Positions 1-11,843 of a DNA stretch of 64,000 nt are shown in pieces. The DNA comes from Mycocentrospora acerina. Taxonomy: Eukaryota > Ascomycota > Dothideomycetes > Pleosporales. The notes under the pieces were generated by a model, which was given only the letters and a program-made list of their open reading frames with translations, was not told where the DNA came from and ran no database searches. A program made the translations under genes and the position numbers. Position 1 is the stretch's first letter, and every line of letters begins with the position of its first letter. Location: contig JAKUHH010000068.1 of the NCBI GenBank assembly GCA_022701365.1, positions 700,928 to 764,927 on the forward strand, given 5' to 3'.

Positions 1-691
1 TGTCTCAAAGTGCACAAAGGCACCCACTTTCGCTCAGCCGCACACAAGCTGCGCATCACTCTGAAAGTGGGCTCCCGTTGCGTTTGGGCGAGAATGGAGA
101 CGGAGGAGTTGGGCAACAGCGAATAATGCTGACTCTTTGTTCCTCGAGCACCAAGGCGCAGTTGCAAACCGCTCGGACGCTCGACAGCCGTCACGCAGAT
201 CTTATGTATGCACGGTCCGAAATAGAGCAGGTTCGTAACGCGCGCGCCACGCAGCCCCAGGTTTCAAGGATTGAGGCTGCGCATTAACGAACGCTGCTGA
301 CTCTGCCAGCTCAGGGCTGAAGCAGTCCTGACCGCCATCGCATTTGTAGCGCTCGCTGCCCCAGCTGTAGAAATAGAATCTGATCTTTTGCAACTTGCTG
401 CCCCCTCGTCTCTGCGGCGACACCGTCATAATTCACCGTATAGCCGACAACCGCGTTGCTAGGGTAAACAACTGCGGTGCTCCAGCGACGCTACCATCTT
501 GCCCCCACCATACATAACTGAAACCAGACATCCTGGCACCACCATTCGACAGACCATCCAAGCACAGCTTGATTTGCCGGGCCAACCTGGAAGTTTGTGT
601 TTGGACTGTGGAGTGGGTGATCGCTTTGTCCGCGCATTGATACAGGGCGCAGCACCGCCGTTGACACTTGTGATACGTCTGGCTCAGCACC
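1..691. other. Upstream region of the chitin synthase gene
   Basis: No convincing gene is seen here. The short open frames on both strands lack family motifs and overlap one another. A small inverted repeat (CCCACTTT near 27 and AAAGTGGG near 64) could form a hairpin. The stretch probably holds the promoter and 5' leader of the chitin synthase gene that starts at 692. Confidence 0.5.
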
Positions 692-3600
692 ATGGCTGGC
701 TACAACAGACTAGGTAAGTACGCTCCCTCGCCCCTTCCCGCCGCGATGCCGTGCCATTCCCAAGCCTGTGATTACGACTGCATGCGCCCAGCCGCATCCA
801 CCGCTTGTTTTTCGTAGAGCATTACCTGGGCTCTGTTTACACACCCACGCCTTCATTGCTACCCACCATCTATTCATTCGCTCGCACTGCGCCGCTCGCT
901 GAATCTCAGACTAATCACGAGGCTGCAGACGCAGACCGCCCAGAAATGGATCCTCGAAGACCTGGCCCTGGCCGCACACCCTCTCCAGGACAGCCTCTGC
1001 AGGGCTACCAGCTCGAAGACAGATATGGAGCCTCGCCAGCACCGCTGGAAATCCCCATGGGGCCAAACCCCGCCGCAGCATCGGGAGACAGACTACCGCT
1101 GCAGCCAAGTGTGAGTGATGGTGAAGAGTCAGGCTGAACATCGAGTTGGGTGCATGGCAACCGGACAGAGCTGACGAAACACAGTATTCCGTAGAAAACA
1201 TCCCATACCACTCTGGGAATTACCGCGACGAGTACGACCCCCGTCCAGGCCCTCACCACAACGATAGCGACTATTCTCTCGACCCACAGGCGCATCACGA
1301 TGCATACTACAATCCGCCATACGACCCCTCGCCGCACGAAGAGAGCGCGCATCCAGGGTACGGCACACAGCCAGACCACTACTGGCAGGATGAAGAGGAC
1401 AGGAGACCCATGATACATGGTGCAAACTCATATGGTCCAGATCCCCACGAAGGCATGGATCCGCATGACCTGGATCCAGAGGACCCGTTCCAAGACGAGC
1501 CTGAGGCCGCGCCTGAGCCTGTTGCTGTGAAGCGATGGAAGACTGTCAAGGAGGTTCAGTTGTTCAAAGGCAACTTGGTGCTAGATTGCCCGATTCCGCC
1601 ACGGCTGCTAAATCAGGTCCCACATGCACAGCCCCCAGAGCGTGACGAGTTCACCCATATGCGATATTCCGCCGCCACTTGCGATCCTTCAGAATTTGAC
1701 TCTGAGCGCTTCACTCTGCGTCAGAAGCTGTTCGCAAAGCCCAGGCACACTGAACTTTTCATTGTTGTTACCATGTACAATGAGGAGGACGAGTTGTTTG
1801 CGCGTACCATGACTGGCGTGATCAAGAACATTGAATACATGAATTCACGGACGAACAGCAAGACGTGGGGCAAGGACGCGTGGAAGAAGATTGTAGTCTG
1901 CGTCGTCAGCGATGGACGTGCCAAGATCAATCCGCGCACACGAGCTGTCCTAGCGGGTCTTGGTGTTTATCAAGATGGCATAGCCAAGCAGCAGGTCAAC
2001 GGCAAGGATGTGACTGCGCATATTTACGAGGTGAGTTATCTGTCATTGGCCGTGTTTAAATCCGTGATTAACAATCTGCTAGTATACTACTCAAATGACC
2101 CTCGACATCAAGAAGGGTGTTGTTGGCGTCAAGAAGGGTACCACTCCAGTCCAGATGCTCTTTTGCCTAAAGGAGAAGAACCAGAAGAAGATCAATTCTC
2201 ACAGATGGTTTTTCCAGGCGTTTGGAGCTGTTCTGGACCCAAATATTTGTGTCTTGATTGATGCAGGAACCAAACCTGGCAAAGATTCGATTTACCACCT
2301 CTGGAAGGCATTTGACTTGGAGCCCATGTGCGCAGGTGCTTGTGGTGAGATCAAGGCTATGCTGGTCCACGGAAAGAAGCTCTTGAACCCACTTGTCGCG
2401 ACGCAGAACTTCGAGTATAAGATGAGTAACATTTTGGATAAACCTTTGGAATCAGCTTTCGGATTTATCAGCGTTCTCCCAGGTGCTTTCTCCGCATACC
2501 GCTACGTTGCGTTACAAAACGACAAGACCGGACAGGGACCACTGGAGAAGTATTTTGCTGGAGAAAAGATGCACGGCGCAAATGCTGGTATTTTCGAAGC
2601 GAATATGTACCTTGCTGAAGATCGTATTCTCTGCTTTGAACTGGTTTCCAAAAGGAATTGCCACTGGATTCTGCAGTATGTCAAGTCTGCGAACGGAGAA
2701 ACTGACGTACCTACCACCATGGCAGAATTCATCGGTCAGCGACGTCGATGGTTGAACGGTTCCTTCTTTGCTGCTGTATATGCTCTGGCACACTCTTTCG
2801 ACATCTTCCGCAGCGATCACTCCTTCATCCGCAAAATGATGTTTCTTGTTGAGTTCGTCTACCAAACCATCAGTATGATCTTTGCTTGGTTCGCCCTTGG
2901 TAACTTCTTCCTCGTCTTCCGCATTCTCACTGCCTCTCTTGCCACCGAAATTGGAACTGCCGGAAAGGTTCTCTTCATCATCTTCGAATGGCTATACATC
3001 GGCGTTCTGATAACATGTTTCATCTTATCACTTGGTAATCGACCTCAGGGTGCCAACAAGTGGTACATGTCCATGGTTATCTTCTGGAGTATCATTATGG
3101 CCTACCTCATGTTTGCATCGGTCTTCATCACTGTTCGCTCTGTCCAGGGGCAGATCAGGGACAATAACGGATTCAGCTTCGCTGATCTTTTCAAGGATCG
3201 TATTTTCTTCACGATCATCGTGTCCCTGTGTTCGACATATCTGATGTGGTTTGTTGTATCCATTCTCTTCTTGGATCCGTGGCACATGTTTACGTCGTTC
3301 TTCCAATACCTCTTGATGACGCCAACATACATCAACATTCTCAACGTCTACGCTTTCTGCAACACGCATGACATTACATGGGGAACAAAGGGTGATGACA
3401 AGGCTGAGAAGCTTCCATCCGTTACCACCAAAGCGGATGGAAAGGCAGACATTCAGGCTCCCACAGATGATGCCGACTTGAACACACAGTATGAGACAGA
3501 ACTCCGCGTCTTCAGCACAAAGTGGAAGGAAGAAGTAAAGGTTGTATCTCCTCAAGATAAGCAAGAAGACTACTACAAGGGTTTCCGATCTGGTGTTGTT

Positions 3601-3890
3601 CTCTTTTGGATGTTCTGCAATCTAGGTCTTACCGCACTAGTGTTGCAGTCTGGTGGCCTCGAACTTACGGTTAGTAACCCAGATGAGGCTCAGCAGAAGC
3701 AGACCGACGTCTCGACAATTTACCTCGCTGTGGTGTTGTGGAGTGTAGCAGGTTTGGCGGCGTTTAGATTTATAGGAGCCATGTGGTTTTTGGTAGTGCG
3801 CATGGTAAGTTGTCACATCCCAAATGTCTCCGAGTCGTCGGATCTTTTTATCAATGAGCTAACCAACTTTATTAGTTCCGCGGCGTGTAG
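692..3890 (+). CDS. Chitin synthase, class I/II (Chs1/ChsA-like)
   Basis: This is a plasma-membrane family 2 glycosyltransferase that polymerises UDP-GlcNAc into cell-wall chitin. Spliced model: 692-713, 929-1110, 1185-2030, 2083-3804, 3876-3890, giving 928 residues, a normal length for the class. The N-terminus is a hydrophilic, Pro/Asp/Tyr-rich tail with PLQGYQLED, typical of class I/II enzymes. Catalytic motifs follow: DAGTKP near residue 411, EDRIL near 529 and the hallmark QRRRW at 569-573. Several hydrophobic membrane segments lie downstream, for example around bases 2830-3360. The first exon is only 22 bases (MAGYNRL) and was chosen because its GTAAGT donor joins in frame; the acceptor at 934 would also be in frame and would drop two residues. 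The last exon encodes only FRGV. Family identity is certain; the second-exon boundary is less so. Confidence 0.93.
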
Positions 3891-4463
3891 TTGCCCTCGT
3901 TTAGGTATTTCTGTGTAAAGCGACGGCGTTGGGTGTACTTACCGGGCTAAGGACAGTGCATAGATGGACTTTCGGACCACCTTCACCATACAGTATTCTG
4001 GGTGTGTACTATGTATTGATGGCGTATGGCCTTATGTATACGAGATCATGACTTGAATACCATTGTACTTGCGATGCGGGCGTAAATGTAGCAACTTGAA
4101 CTTTTACCTGCTGGCCCCTCTCTACTTCTCACTGCTCTCTCACTTCACTCCCACGTTTCATACCCAAATTCTCTACTTTCACCATATTGTCGTCGACAGA
4201 ATCGGTTAGCGCGATCCACATGCTCCCGTCGCTCATGCCCACTGATACATAAAACAATATGGCCAGCCTCACAAGATTTTCTCACCAACGACCTAGCTCA
4301 GTTCGAGCCAACAATTCTTCTTCTTACTAGATCTTACGACGGCGTCGAGCTTTGCTAGGTGTGTGAAGACTCTCGGTCGACGAACGATACTTCACCATTT
4401 GGTAAGGCAGTGCTAACAGTACATGTTCCAAGGTATCTTGAAAAGATCTCCCTAAACGAAATC
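3891..4463. other. Intergenic: chitin synthase 3' end and zinc-knuckle gene promoter
   Basis: A 573-base gap between two genes on the same strand. It contains the 3' untranslated end of the chitin synthase gene and a pyrimidine-rich stretch near 4110-4190, common just upstream of fungal start sites. No other feature is seen. Confidence 0.5.
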
Positions 4464-6192
4464 ATGAGTTGGGATACTGGAGCTGGTGAGTTGCGACTTA
4501 CCAGAGGTTTACGGTTACATGGGTACTGATACGTGTAGGTGCTGAGGCCTGGCCTGCTGACTCTGCAGCTGGAGGAAATGCTGATGCTGGTGCTGGCGAT
4601 TCCTGGGGTGGCAGCGGTGGTGATGCTGGTACTGGCGGTGACGGTGGTGATCAGACGTGCCGCGTGTGAGTGCTCTCTGGATCAACATCTTACCACAGAA
4701 ATTTGCTGATGTGAGGCACAGTTGCAACCAGACTGGCCACTTTGCCCGCGAGTGTCCAGATAAGCCTCCTGGTGGTGGTCTGACCGGCGAGTGCTACAAT
4801 TGCGGCGAGGTTGGACACAACAAGGCCGACTGTACTAACCCTAGGGTCGAGCGCCCGTTTACCGGCACCTGTAACGCCTGCAACGAAGAAGGTCATTCGG
4901 CTCGAAACTGCCCCACTAACCCTATGAAATGCAAGCTTTGTAACGAGGAAGGTCACAAGGCTCTCGAGTGCAAAGGCCGCCGCATTGTGGACTGGACGGG
5001 TGTGCCGGAACTGACTGCTGAGGATGCCTGGACCAAGCTGATTGACTCGGCCAAGGAGAAAGATCTCGACATGTTCCGTATCTGCCTCAGGTCCTACGCT
5101 CGTGCCGTGATCAACGACTTTGATCTTCCTTCCGTAGAGTCGGCTCTTCGGGAAGATGGTCTTCCTGTCTATTTGATTGCAAAGCAGCAAGAGATTGCTA
5201 CAAACACGACCATCATCGACCTGATTGGCAATCCTGCTCGGGAGTATGTTCTTACTGTTCAACTTTCACCTAAGCCTCGTCGTGCAAAGATGGCTCATGG
5301 TTGGCCTGAATCCCCTGAGCAGAACATGGAGCGTCTTGCTTCTGCTGGGTTTGTCCAGGACGTTGGTGTTCCCATGTGTGGCAATTGTGGTGAACTCGGC
5401 CATATTCGCAAGGTATGTCATATTATAGTGATTTCTTTAGTGGTGGAGGATGAGCAAACACCATCTCTTTCAATTCTTGAGCTAATATCAGATACAGCAT
5501 TGCAAACAGGAGCAAGTTGAACGCGAGTCTGTAACGCCAGCCATCCAGTGCGTCTACTGTCAAGAGGTGGGCCACCGTGCGCGCGACTGCCCCAAGGAGC
5601 GTGTCAACATGTACGCCTGCAAAAATTGCAAGCAGGAAGGTCACAACGCCAAAGAGTGCCCCGAGCCACGTTCAGCTGAGGGAGTTGAGTGTAGGAAGTG
5701 CAATGAGACTGGTCACTTCTCCCGTGATGTATGCCTGAGTGCACTCCACATCGATGCAAACATTCTAACAGATATCAGTGCCCCAACGTCGAGCAGCGTC
5801 CTCCGAGAACTTGCCGCAACTGCGGTTCCGAAGACCACATCGCCAAGGAGTGTGACCAGCCTCGTAACCCCGATCTCATCACCTGCCGCAACTGCGAGAA
5901 GCAGGGTCACTTTTCTCGTGACTGTACTGAGCCCAAGGACTGGACCAAGGTCAAGTGCAACAACTGCGACGAGATGGGTCACACTATCAAGGTTTGTGAC
6001 ATGACTTTAAATTCAAATACACTAGACTAACTTTCTCAGCGTTGCAAGCAGCCGATTGCTGAGGATGGTATGGGTGGAGGTGGTCCGGTGGCAGCCTCTG
6101 GCGGTTGGGATACCTCTGGTGATGCTGCACCGGCAGCCGGTGGCGGGGACTCCTGGGCTGGAGGTAACGCTGGCGGTAGTAGTGCCTGGTAG
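4464..6192 (+). CDS. CCHC zinc-knuckle nucleic-acid-binding protein (CnjB-like), 11 knuckles
   Basis: The protein probably binds single-stranded RNA or DNA through its zinc knuckles. Spliced model: 4464-4485, 4539-4665, 4722-5412, 5498-5728, 5779-5991, 6040-6192, giving 478 residues. Eleven C-x2-C-x4-H-x4-C knuckles are visible. Four lie in the N-terminal part (the first is CRVCNQTGHFAREC, created by splicing at 4665/4722) and seven in the C-terminal part. The ninth has Asp in place of the usual Gly before the His. A region of about 140 residues without knuckles separates the groups (bases 4978-5370). Both ends are Gly/Ala/Trp-rich. Introns at 5412/5498, 5728/5779 and 5991/6040 cut just before or within knuckles, and each splice restores the motif. 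Small Gis2/Byr3 proteins have about seven knuckles, so this longer form fits the fungal proteins annotated as CnjB-like. The precise role is unknown. Confidence 0.88.
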
Positions 6193-7275
6193 ATGGTTAA
6201 CACTGTGTATGAGATGCAAGGCCATGAGAAAATGTCGCAGGTATGTAGGCATGCTTCATTAGGATCTGGGTGTCATGTATCGCGACAGCTTTCTGACTGT
6301 GTGGTGACTTTGTCACCGAGATTTCGCTAGCAGAATCGGATATACAATGAATAGCTCAGTACCCAGTCTACATCTTGATAAATTTGTGGGATGAATGATT
6401 TGTATTTATACAAGTCCGAATGCTACAACGATAGTCACACTCCTGTCGATTGTGTCCTCAAATAGAATGAAACGGATCTGGGGACAGGCTTGACGCACAT
6501 GGGATCCTTTGAATACAGTAATTTCGATGCAGAAGTAGACGTTGCTGAAATTGGGGTTATTTTGAACGTGTATCTGCCTGAAAGTGTGTAATTGAGACTC
6601 ACATTGACTACATAAGACGCTTTTGTCATTCGTCGTCCCGATCAGTTTCTCCAGCTAATCTCATCTACTGAATCAGAGGGTAGCTGGACGTTTCTTAAAT
6701 TTTCGTCCCAACTTGCGATTGAGTGTTCTTGAGATTAGCTGTAGACTTACCGAAAAGCTTTAATCAACTCATCAAGTTAATGTCTTTCAGCTGATAACTT
6801 GAGTGCTTTCTCTTTCTCTAGTTTTAAGTACTATTTCTCCAGTCTCCCGTCACATTTAGGTCTAGTCTGGCCTAGATCAATCGACGTGTTGAGTCACACT
6901 AGCCTCGATCAATTCCACCATCCTCTCCGCTATCCATACATTTACAATCCAGAGAGATGAATGTCTGGCTCTAAATTTACAGTTAGGCTAGCTCGTAAGT
7001 ATTTCAAGAAAAGTTACCAGTTAATACAAGCGGATCAAAGCGTAGTGCATCTCCTCTCTCTCTCAGTAGATCATTGAGATGTCATGGTTGACCACCATGA
7101 ATACTCCACATCACTCGACTAACGTTGACATGGCGACCTTACGTGAGATAGTGAATATAAGTATGGCACCTTTCTCCGCATAACCAATTCCAGTCTACAC
7201 GCATCGACTCTACCCCTTACCACCCTCACCCAATCATTTCACTCAAGTCCATTTCAATTGAAAATCAACTCTACT
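6193..7275. other. Intergenic region with the MFS gene promoter
   Basis: A gap of 1,083 bases. It holds the 3' end of the zinc-knuckle gene and the upstream region of the transporter. A TATA-like GAATATAA occurs at 7152-7159, and a pyrimidine-rich stretch runs to the start codon. No further gene is supported. Confidence 0.45.
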
Positions 7276-9193
7276 ATGTCACTCGAAGATAACGGAAAGC
7301 AAACCATCGTGGCAAGCATGTTAACCCCCTTACAACGTTGGAAGACAACCAGTTCAACAAGCATAAACACAAGCACAAGCACGAGTACGGATCAAACCTC
7401 TGAACCAATCTCCACAATCGCGACGATTGCAACCAATTTACCATGTCTTAGCAGCGACATCACTGCCGCCGAAGCAGCAAAAGAAGTCGAGCGCTCCATG
7501 CCACTCCGCAAGGGACTCCGTCTCTACCCCAAGGCCATCATGTGGTCTGTTTTCTTCTCCCTCACGCTGGTCATGGAGGGATACAGCACCATCCTCGTGC
7601 CCAATCTATTCGCCCAGCCACCTTTCCGTCGAGATTTCGGCCGTCAATTACCAGACGGTAGTCACGAAATCAGTGCAGAGTGGCAGACTGCACTTACGAA
7701 TGGGGCGCTCGGGGGCCAGATTCTTGGCTTGTTTCTTGCTGGGTGGTGCAGTGAGAAATATGGGTATCGTTGCACGTTGCTGGGCGGATTAGGTATGATT
7801 GCTTTATTCGTGTTTGTGCCATTTTTCGCCACGAGCAAAGGCATGCTGCTTTTAGGGCAGTGTTTGATGGGTGCACCGTGGGGTGTGTTCCAGACGATTA
7901 GTACGGTGTACGCGGCGGATGTTTGTCCTGTTGCATTGAGGGCGTATTTGACTACGTAGGTTGATCACTTGCTACATGCTGGGTATTCTTGACTAATGAT
8001 TTACAGCTATATCAACGGCTGCTGGGTTCTTGGTCAGCTCCTTGCTTCGGTTGTCCTTCGGGATCTCGCAGGTCGAGTAGACGCTTGGTCTTACCGTATC
8101 CCTTTTGGCCTGCAATGGGTGTTTCCAATCCCCATTGCTGTGGCTGTCTACTTCGCTCCTGAGTCGCCCTGGTGGCTCGTTCGCCAGACTCGCTTTGACG
8201 ACGCCGCTGTATCCCTTCGCCACCTACGTACCAAACCTGCAGCCGAATCTGACGAAGAATTCGAAAATGGATTGAAGGGAGCACTAGAGGCGATGAAGAG
8301 AACAGATCAGCGAGAAAAGATGGCCCAGAGCGGGACGAGGTACCAGGACTGCTTCCGTGGTACTGATCGCCGTAGGACAGAGATTGCATGCATGTGTTGG
8401 ATCATTCAGACATTGTGCGGTAGCACGTTCATGGGATTCTCCACCTATTTCTGTAAGTTTTGTTTCTTGAACCCCTAACATTCAACACATTCACACAGAT
8501 CATCTCTCTTACCAACCTTCTACGTCAGACACTCAAGCCGGCGTCAGCACCAAGCACGCCTACACCCTCTCCCTCGGCCAATTCGCCCTCGGCCTCATCG
8601 GCATAGGTATATCATGGATCATAATGGCGCACTTTGGCCGACGAACCCTCTACCTCTCCGGCCAAATCCTCACCTTCCTCTCCGTCCTCACCATCGGCAT
8701 CCTCGCCTGCATCCCACAACCCCACTCATCCACCACCACCACCACCACCACACGCCTATCTGACCCCATAAACCTCACTCCCACACCCATAAACTGGGCC
8801 ATCGCCGCACTCCTCCTAGTCTTCACACTCATCTACGACGCAACCATCGGCCCCATCTGCTACTCCCTCGTGTCCGAAATCCCCTCCACACGGCTCCGAA
8901 GCAAGACCATAGTGCTAGCCCGCAACTGCTACAATATATCTGGCATCGTGACGAACATCATCACTCCGTTGATGCTGAACCCCACGAGTTGGAATTGGGG
9001 CGCTAAGACGGGGTTTTTCTGGGCGGGCACGAGTGTTGTGGGGGTGCTGTGGAGCTGGTGGAGGTTGCCTGAGCCGAAGGGGAGGAGCTATGCGGAGTTG
9101 GATGAGTTGTTTGAGAGGGGGGTGGCTGCGAGGCGGTTTGAAGGGGTGGTGTTGGATGGAGTGGGAGATGTGGATGAGAAGGCTGGGGTGTGA
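7276..9193 (+). CDS. MFS sugar (maltose-type) permease
   Basis: A 12-helix proton symporter of the sugar porter family, most like fungal alpha-glucoside/maltose permeases, expected at the plasma membrane. Spliced model: 7276-7955, 8007-8452, 8499-9193, giving 606 residues. It starts at MSLEDNGK; the open frame extends upstream only through a TTG. The N-terminal 90 residues are a Ser/Thr-rich cytoplasmic tail. Family marks include the loop after helix 2 (GWCSEKYGYR), PESPWWLVR at the end of helix 6, HFGRRTLY in the repeat of the loop motif and PEPKGRSYAELDELF after helix 12. An uninterrupted (ACC)n run encodes a Thr tract in an extracellular loop near 8735. It converges tail to tail with the tryptophanyl-tRNA synthetase gene. 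The sugar cannot be told from sequence alone. Confidence 0.9.
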
Positions 9194-9854
9194 GGGGAGG
9201 TTGGCAAGAGGTCATGTTGGTCAAGGCAAGGTGATGATTTTGATGTTGATGTTGTGATGTTACTTTATTCTATACCATTTTTTCAGGTGGGTAATGGCGT
9301 GTTGACTTTTAGTTTTCACTCCTTCCTCCTGCTATTTTCCAACGTGAAGCTTCAAGCTGTGGGATTTCTTGTGATGACAAGATGGTATACTTATGTAATG
9401 TAAGAGAATACATTTGTACGTATATGATCAAGTGAATCTTAGCAGTGTGCTACCATCGCACTCGAGAGTCTCCTACCTGACGAGAAGCACGTGCAAAGTA
9501 CATGTAACCCCCACCTGGCGAGATCCCGCAAGGTCCCAGATATTGTGTATATTGTACAACAACCCCGCACCCAATGTTTCACGTTTATTAAAAACCATCT
9601 CATGATCAGCGGTTCATGATGTAATTCCAGACGCACACACCAACGAGCACTAGCGTGATTCTTATCCATGGTTCAAGCAAGACGATAGCCTCCAGCTCAT
9701 GCAATGCAGGTGCGATAACACAGCTGGGGAATTTCTTCCGAGATAAGGCACGTGTAAGGTTTAGAGTATGGAAAGTTTTTGGTGTGCTTTTTGGTATCAA
9801 GTCTACTTCTTCCTGATCGTCTTCTATGTCCTGACGATGTACTGATGTACTGGT
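9194..9854. other. Convergent intergenic region
   Basis: A gap of 661 bases between the 3' ends of the permease and tRNA-synthetase genes. It should carry both polyadenylation regions. No coding or RNA feature is seen. Confidence 0.45.
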
Positions 9855-11339
9855 CTATGACTTTGCTGCGGCAGCATCAGCCTTCTCTTTCTTCTTCCTC
9901 TCCACCTCTGCTAGCTTGGCTGCCTTCTTCATAGCGTTCTTGGTCATTGGCTTGCCATCCGCGTCCAGCGTCTGCGCTTCACCGTCACCGTCACCCTCCT
10001 TCTTCACCTCCTTCTTGACGGTTGGGTTTTGGTTTCCCTTCCACTCGAGTTTCCTTGGGCTAAGGAATTCTTCCAAAGTCTCGTCTGTCACCTTTGCCCT
10101 TGCTTCTTGGAATTTGCGGACGTAGGCGATCATCATGTCAATGCATTCCTTCTTCATCTCACCGGTCAAAAGTTCTCCTTTTCGGTATTCGTCTGCGAGA
10201 CGAGCAAGTTTGTCGTCGTCGTCTTCAAAATAGGCGAGGTACTGGTATGGGACGTCGATATCAGGGTTTCCACCCAGCTCTCTGTGCAGCTCCAGAGTCT
10301 CCTGACCACCAGAAAACGCGTGGTTGTTGATCTTCTTCTTGATTTGCTTTTCTGTGTCGCTCATGTAGATGGCAGAGTTGGGGTTCGATGCGCTCATCTT
10401 TCCGCCAGCACCCTGTAGCGCGGTGAGGAACTTGGAGTGGATGAGTGCGGGTTTAGGGGATGCTTGGTCCATTCGGTTGCAGTTTTCGCGGAGAAGACGG
10501 AAATAGGGATCTTGGTCGATGGCGCAGGGAATGAGACATGGGATCGCGGCGAGTTGCTTGGAGCGGTGGTATGTCTTGTGATCCTGGCCCCAGATGAAGG
10601 GGTAGGACGAGGCGAAGGCTGCGACACATTGTTTGGCAGCAAAGGCGTTGCTACCAATGTTTGTTGAGCCATCGAAGCCAAAAGCACCGCGGACCTGGTT
10701 GTTTGTGATGAGCTTCTCAAACTCAGTCGCATTGAGACTGAAGTGCCTGTTGAAGCCTGAGGAGAGGAACTCCGAATCGATGTACATAAAAGTCTTCTTG
10801 ACGTCGAAGCCTATAGATATGATGTCCTTTGCGTTCTGGCGCGCGAACTCGTACACTTCAGGCTGCTTGAGTTTCTCCTTAAAGAGGAACTTCTCGTCGT
10901 CCGTTAACATGATGACGAGCGGCACGTCAAAGACATCCTGCAGCCATTTTGTAAACTCAAAGGGAATTGTGTGTCCGATGTGCATGGCGTCACTGCTCGG
11001 CCCGCGACCAGTGTACAGGATGAAGTCATCGCCGCGCTCGTATGTGTTGAGGATGAGCTCGAGGTCGCGGTGGGAGAAGAACAGGCCGCGTCGCAGCCAG
11101 CGGTGGGGCTTGTGGCCCGTGACCTTCTCAAAGCGCTCGAGCAGGGCGGCGTCGATGAGCTTGGTGGCCCACTGCTGCGAGATGGCGGCATAGTCGAATT
11201 CCTTGACCTTGCCGTCTTCGCCCACGGCGGCTTGCACGTTCCACGGGTCGATGGCCTGCTCGGTGGCCTTGGACACGGGCTCGGCGGCGGGCTCGGCGAC
11301 GCTGAGGGCGGCGACGGAGGGTGGCTCGGACTCCGCCAT
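9855..11339 (-). CDS. WRS1: Tryptophanyl-tRNA synthetase, cytoplasmic
   Basis: A class Ic aminoacyl-tRNA synthetase that charges tRNA-Trp with tryptophan. It is a single uninterrupted frame of 494 residues starting at MAESEPP. An upstream in-frame ATG at 11483 would add 48 residues of low-complexity, His-rich sequence that looks like untranslated leader. The catalytic signatures are HIGH (residues 120-123, within GRGPSSDAMHIGHTIP) and KMSAS (314-318). The body matches the eukaryotic cytoplasmic enzyme, with a Lys-rich C-terminal tail (ERKKKEKADAAAAKS). No mitochondrial presequence is evident from the chosen start. It is divergent from the Ups1-like gene across about 500 bases. Confidence 0.95.
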   Translation of the reverse strand: MAESEPPSVAALSVAEPAAEPVSKATEQAIDPWNVQAAVGEDGKVKEFDYAAISQQWATKLIDAALLERFEKVTGHKPHRWLRRGLFFSHRDLELILNTYERGDDFILYTGRGPSSDAMHIGHTIPFEFTKWLQDVFDVPLVIMLTDDEKFLFKEKLKQPEVYEFARQNAKDIISIGFDVKKTFMYIDSEFLSSGFNRHFSLNATEFEKLITNNQVRGAFGFDGSTNIGSNAFAAKQCVAAFASSYPFIWGQDHKTYHRSKQLAAIPCLIPCAIDQDPYFRLLRENCNRMDQASPKPALIHSKFLTALQGAGGKMSASNPNSAIYMSDTEKQIKKKINNHAFSGGQETLELHRELGGNPDIDVPYQYLAYFEDDDDKLARLADEYRKGELLTGEMKKECIDMMIAYVRKFQEARAKVTDETLEEFLSPRKLEWKGNQNPTVKKEVKKEGDGDGEAQTLDADGKPMTKNAMKKAAKLAEVERKKKEKADAAAAKS

Positions 11340-11843
11340 GGTGGCTGTGTGAATGTGTATGCGTGTGTGTGGGCGTGGATTGTCTGGCTGGAATGCGCAA
11401 AGGCCGCGAGATGTGCACGTGAATTCGCCCTGGTGTTGACTCAGCCGTCTGTCCACAAAGCTCCCTCTGCCCCGCCAAAACATGCATGCCCCGCAGTCTG
11501 CCCGCTAGACCCAGTCCGGCATGGCGGCAACCACTGTCACGTGCCCACCGTCACCCGCAGAAGATTCGCGCGAGCCGTCCTGTCGTCAGACCACCGTCGT
11601 CCGCTGTTGCGTTCCCCGCCCGGCCGCGCACTTTGGTTGTACGCACTTGATCCCGTCCGCCCCCAATCGCTGCCTCGCGTCTCGCTCTGCTTGACCATGC
11701 CCGTTCGTCACCTACGCTAGACACGACGCTTCCAGGCTGCCTTGCGCTCCTCGACCACCTGCACAGCCTCGTTTATCGACTACCGGACCATCCGCCTCTC
11801 ACCAGCCACCCAGAATCAATTGCCCACGAGAGCCACCGACAGC
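11340..11843. promoter_or_regulatory. Shared divergent promoter region of WRS1 and the PRELI-domain gene
   Basis: A 504-base GC-rich region lies between two divergently transcribed housekeeping genes. It must hold both promoters. There is no clear TATA box; several pyrimidine tracts lead to the two start codons. The promoter assignment follows from gene orientation and is inferred. Confidence 0.5.

Noticed and set aside
11340..11483. N-terminal extension of WRS1 from an upstream in-frame ATG
   Set aside because: The 48 added residues are His/Arg-rich low complexity and unlike the family; MAESEPP is the better start.
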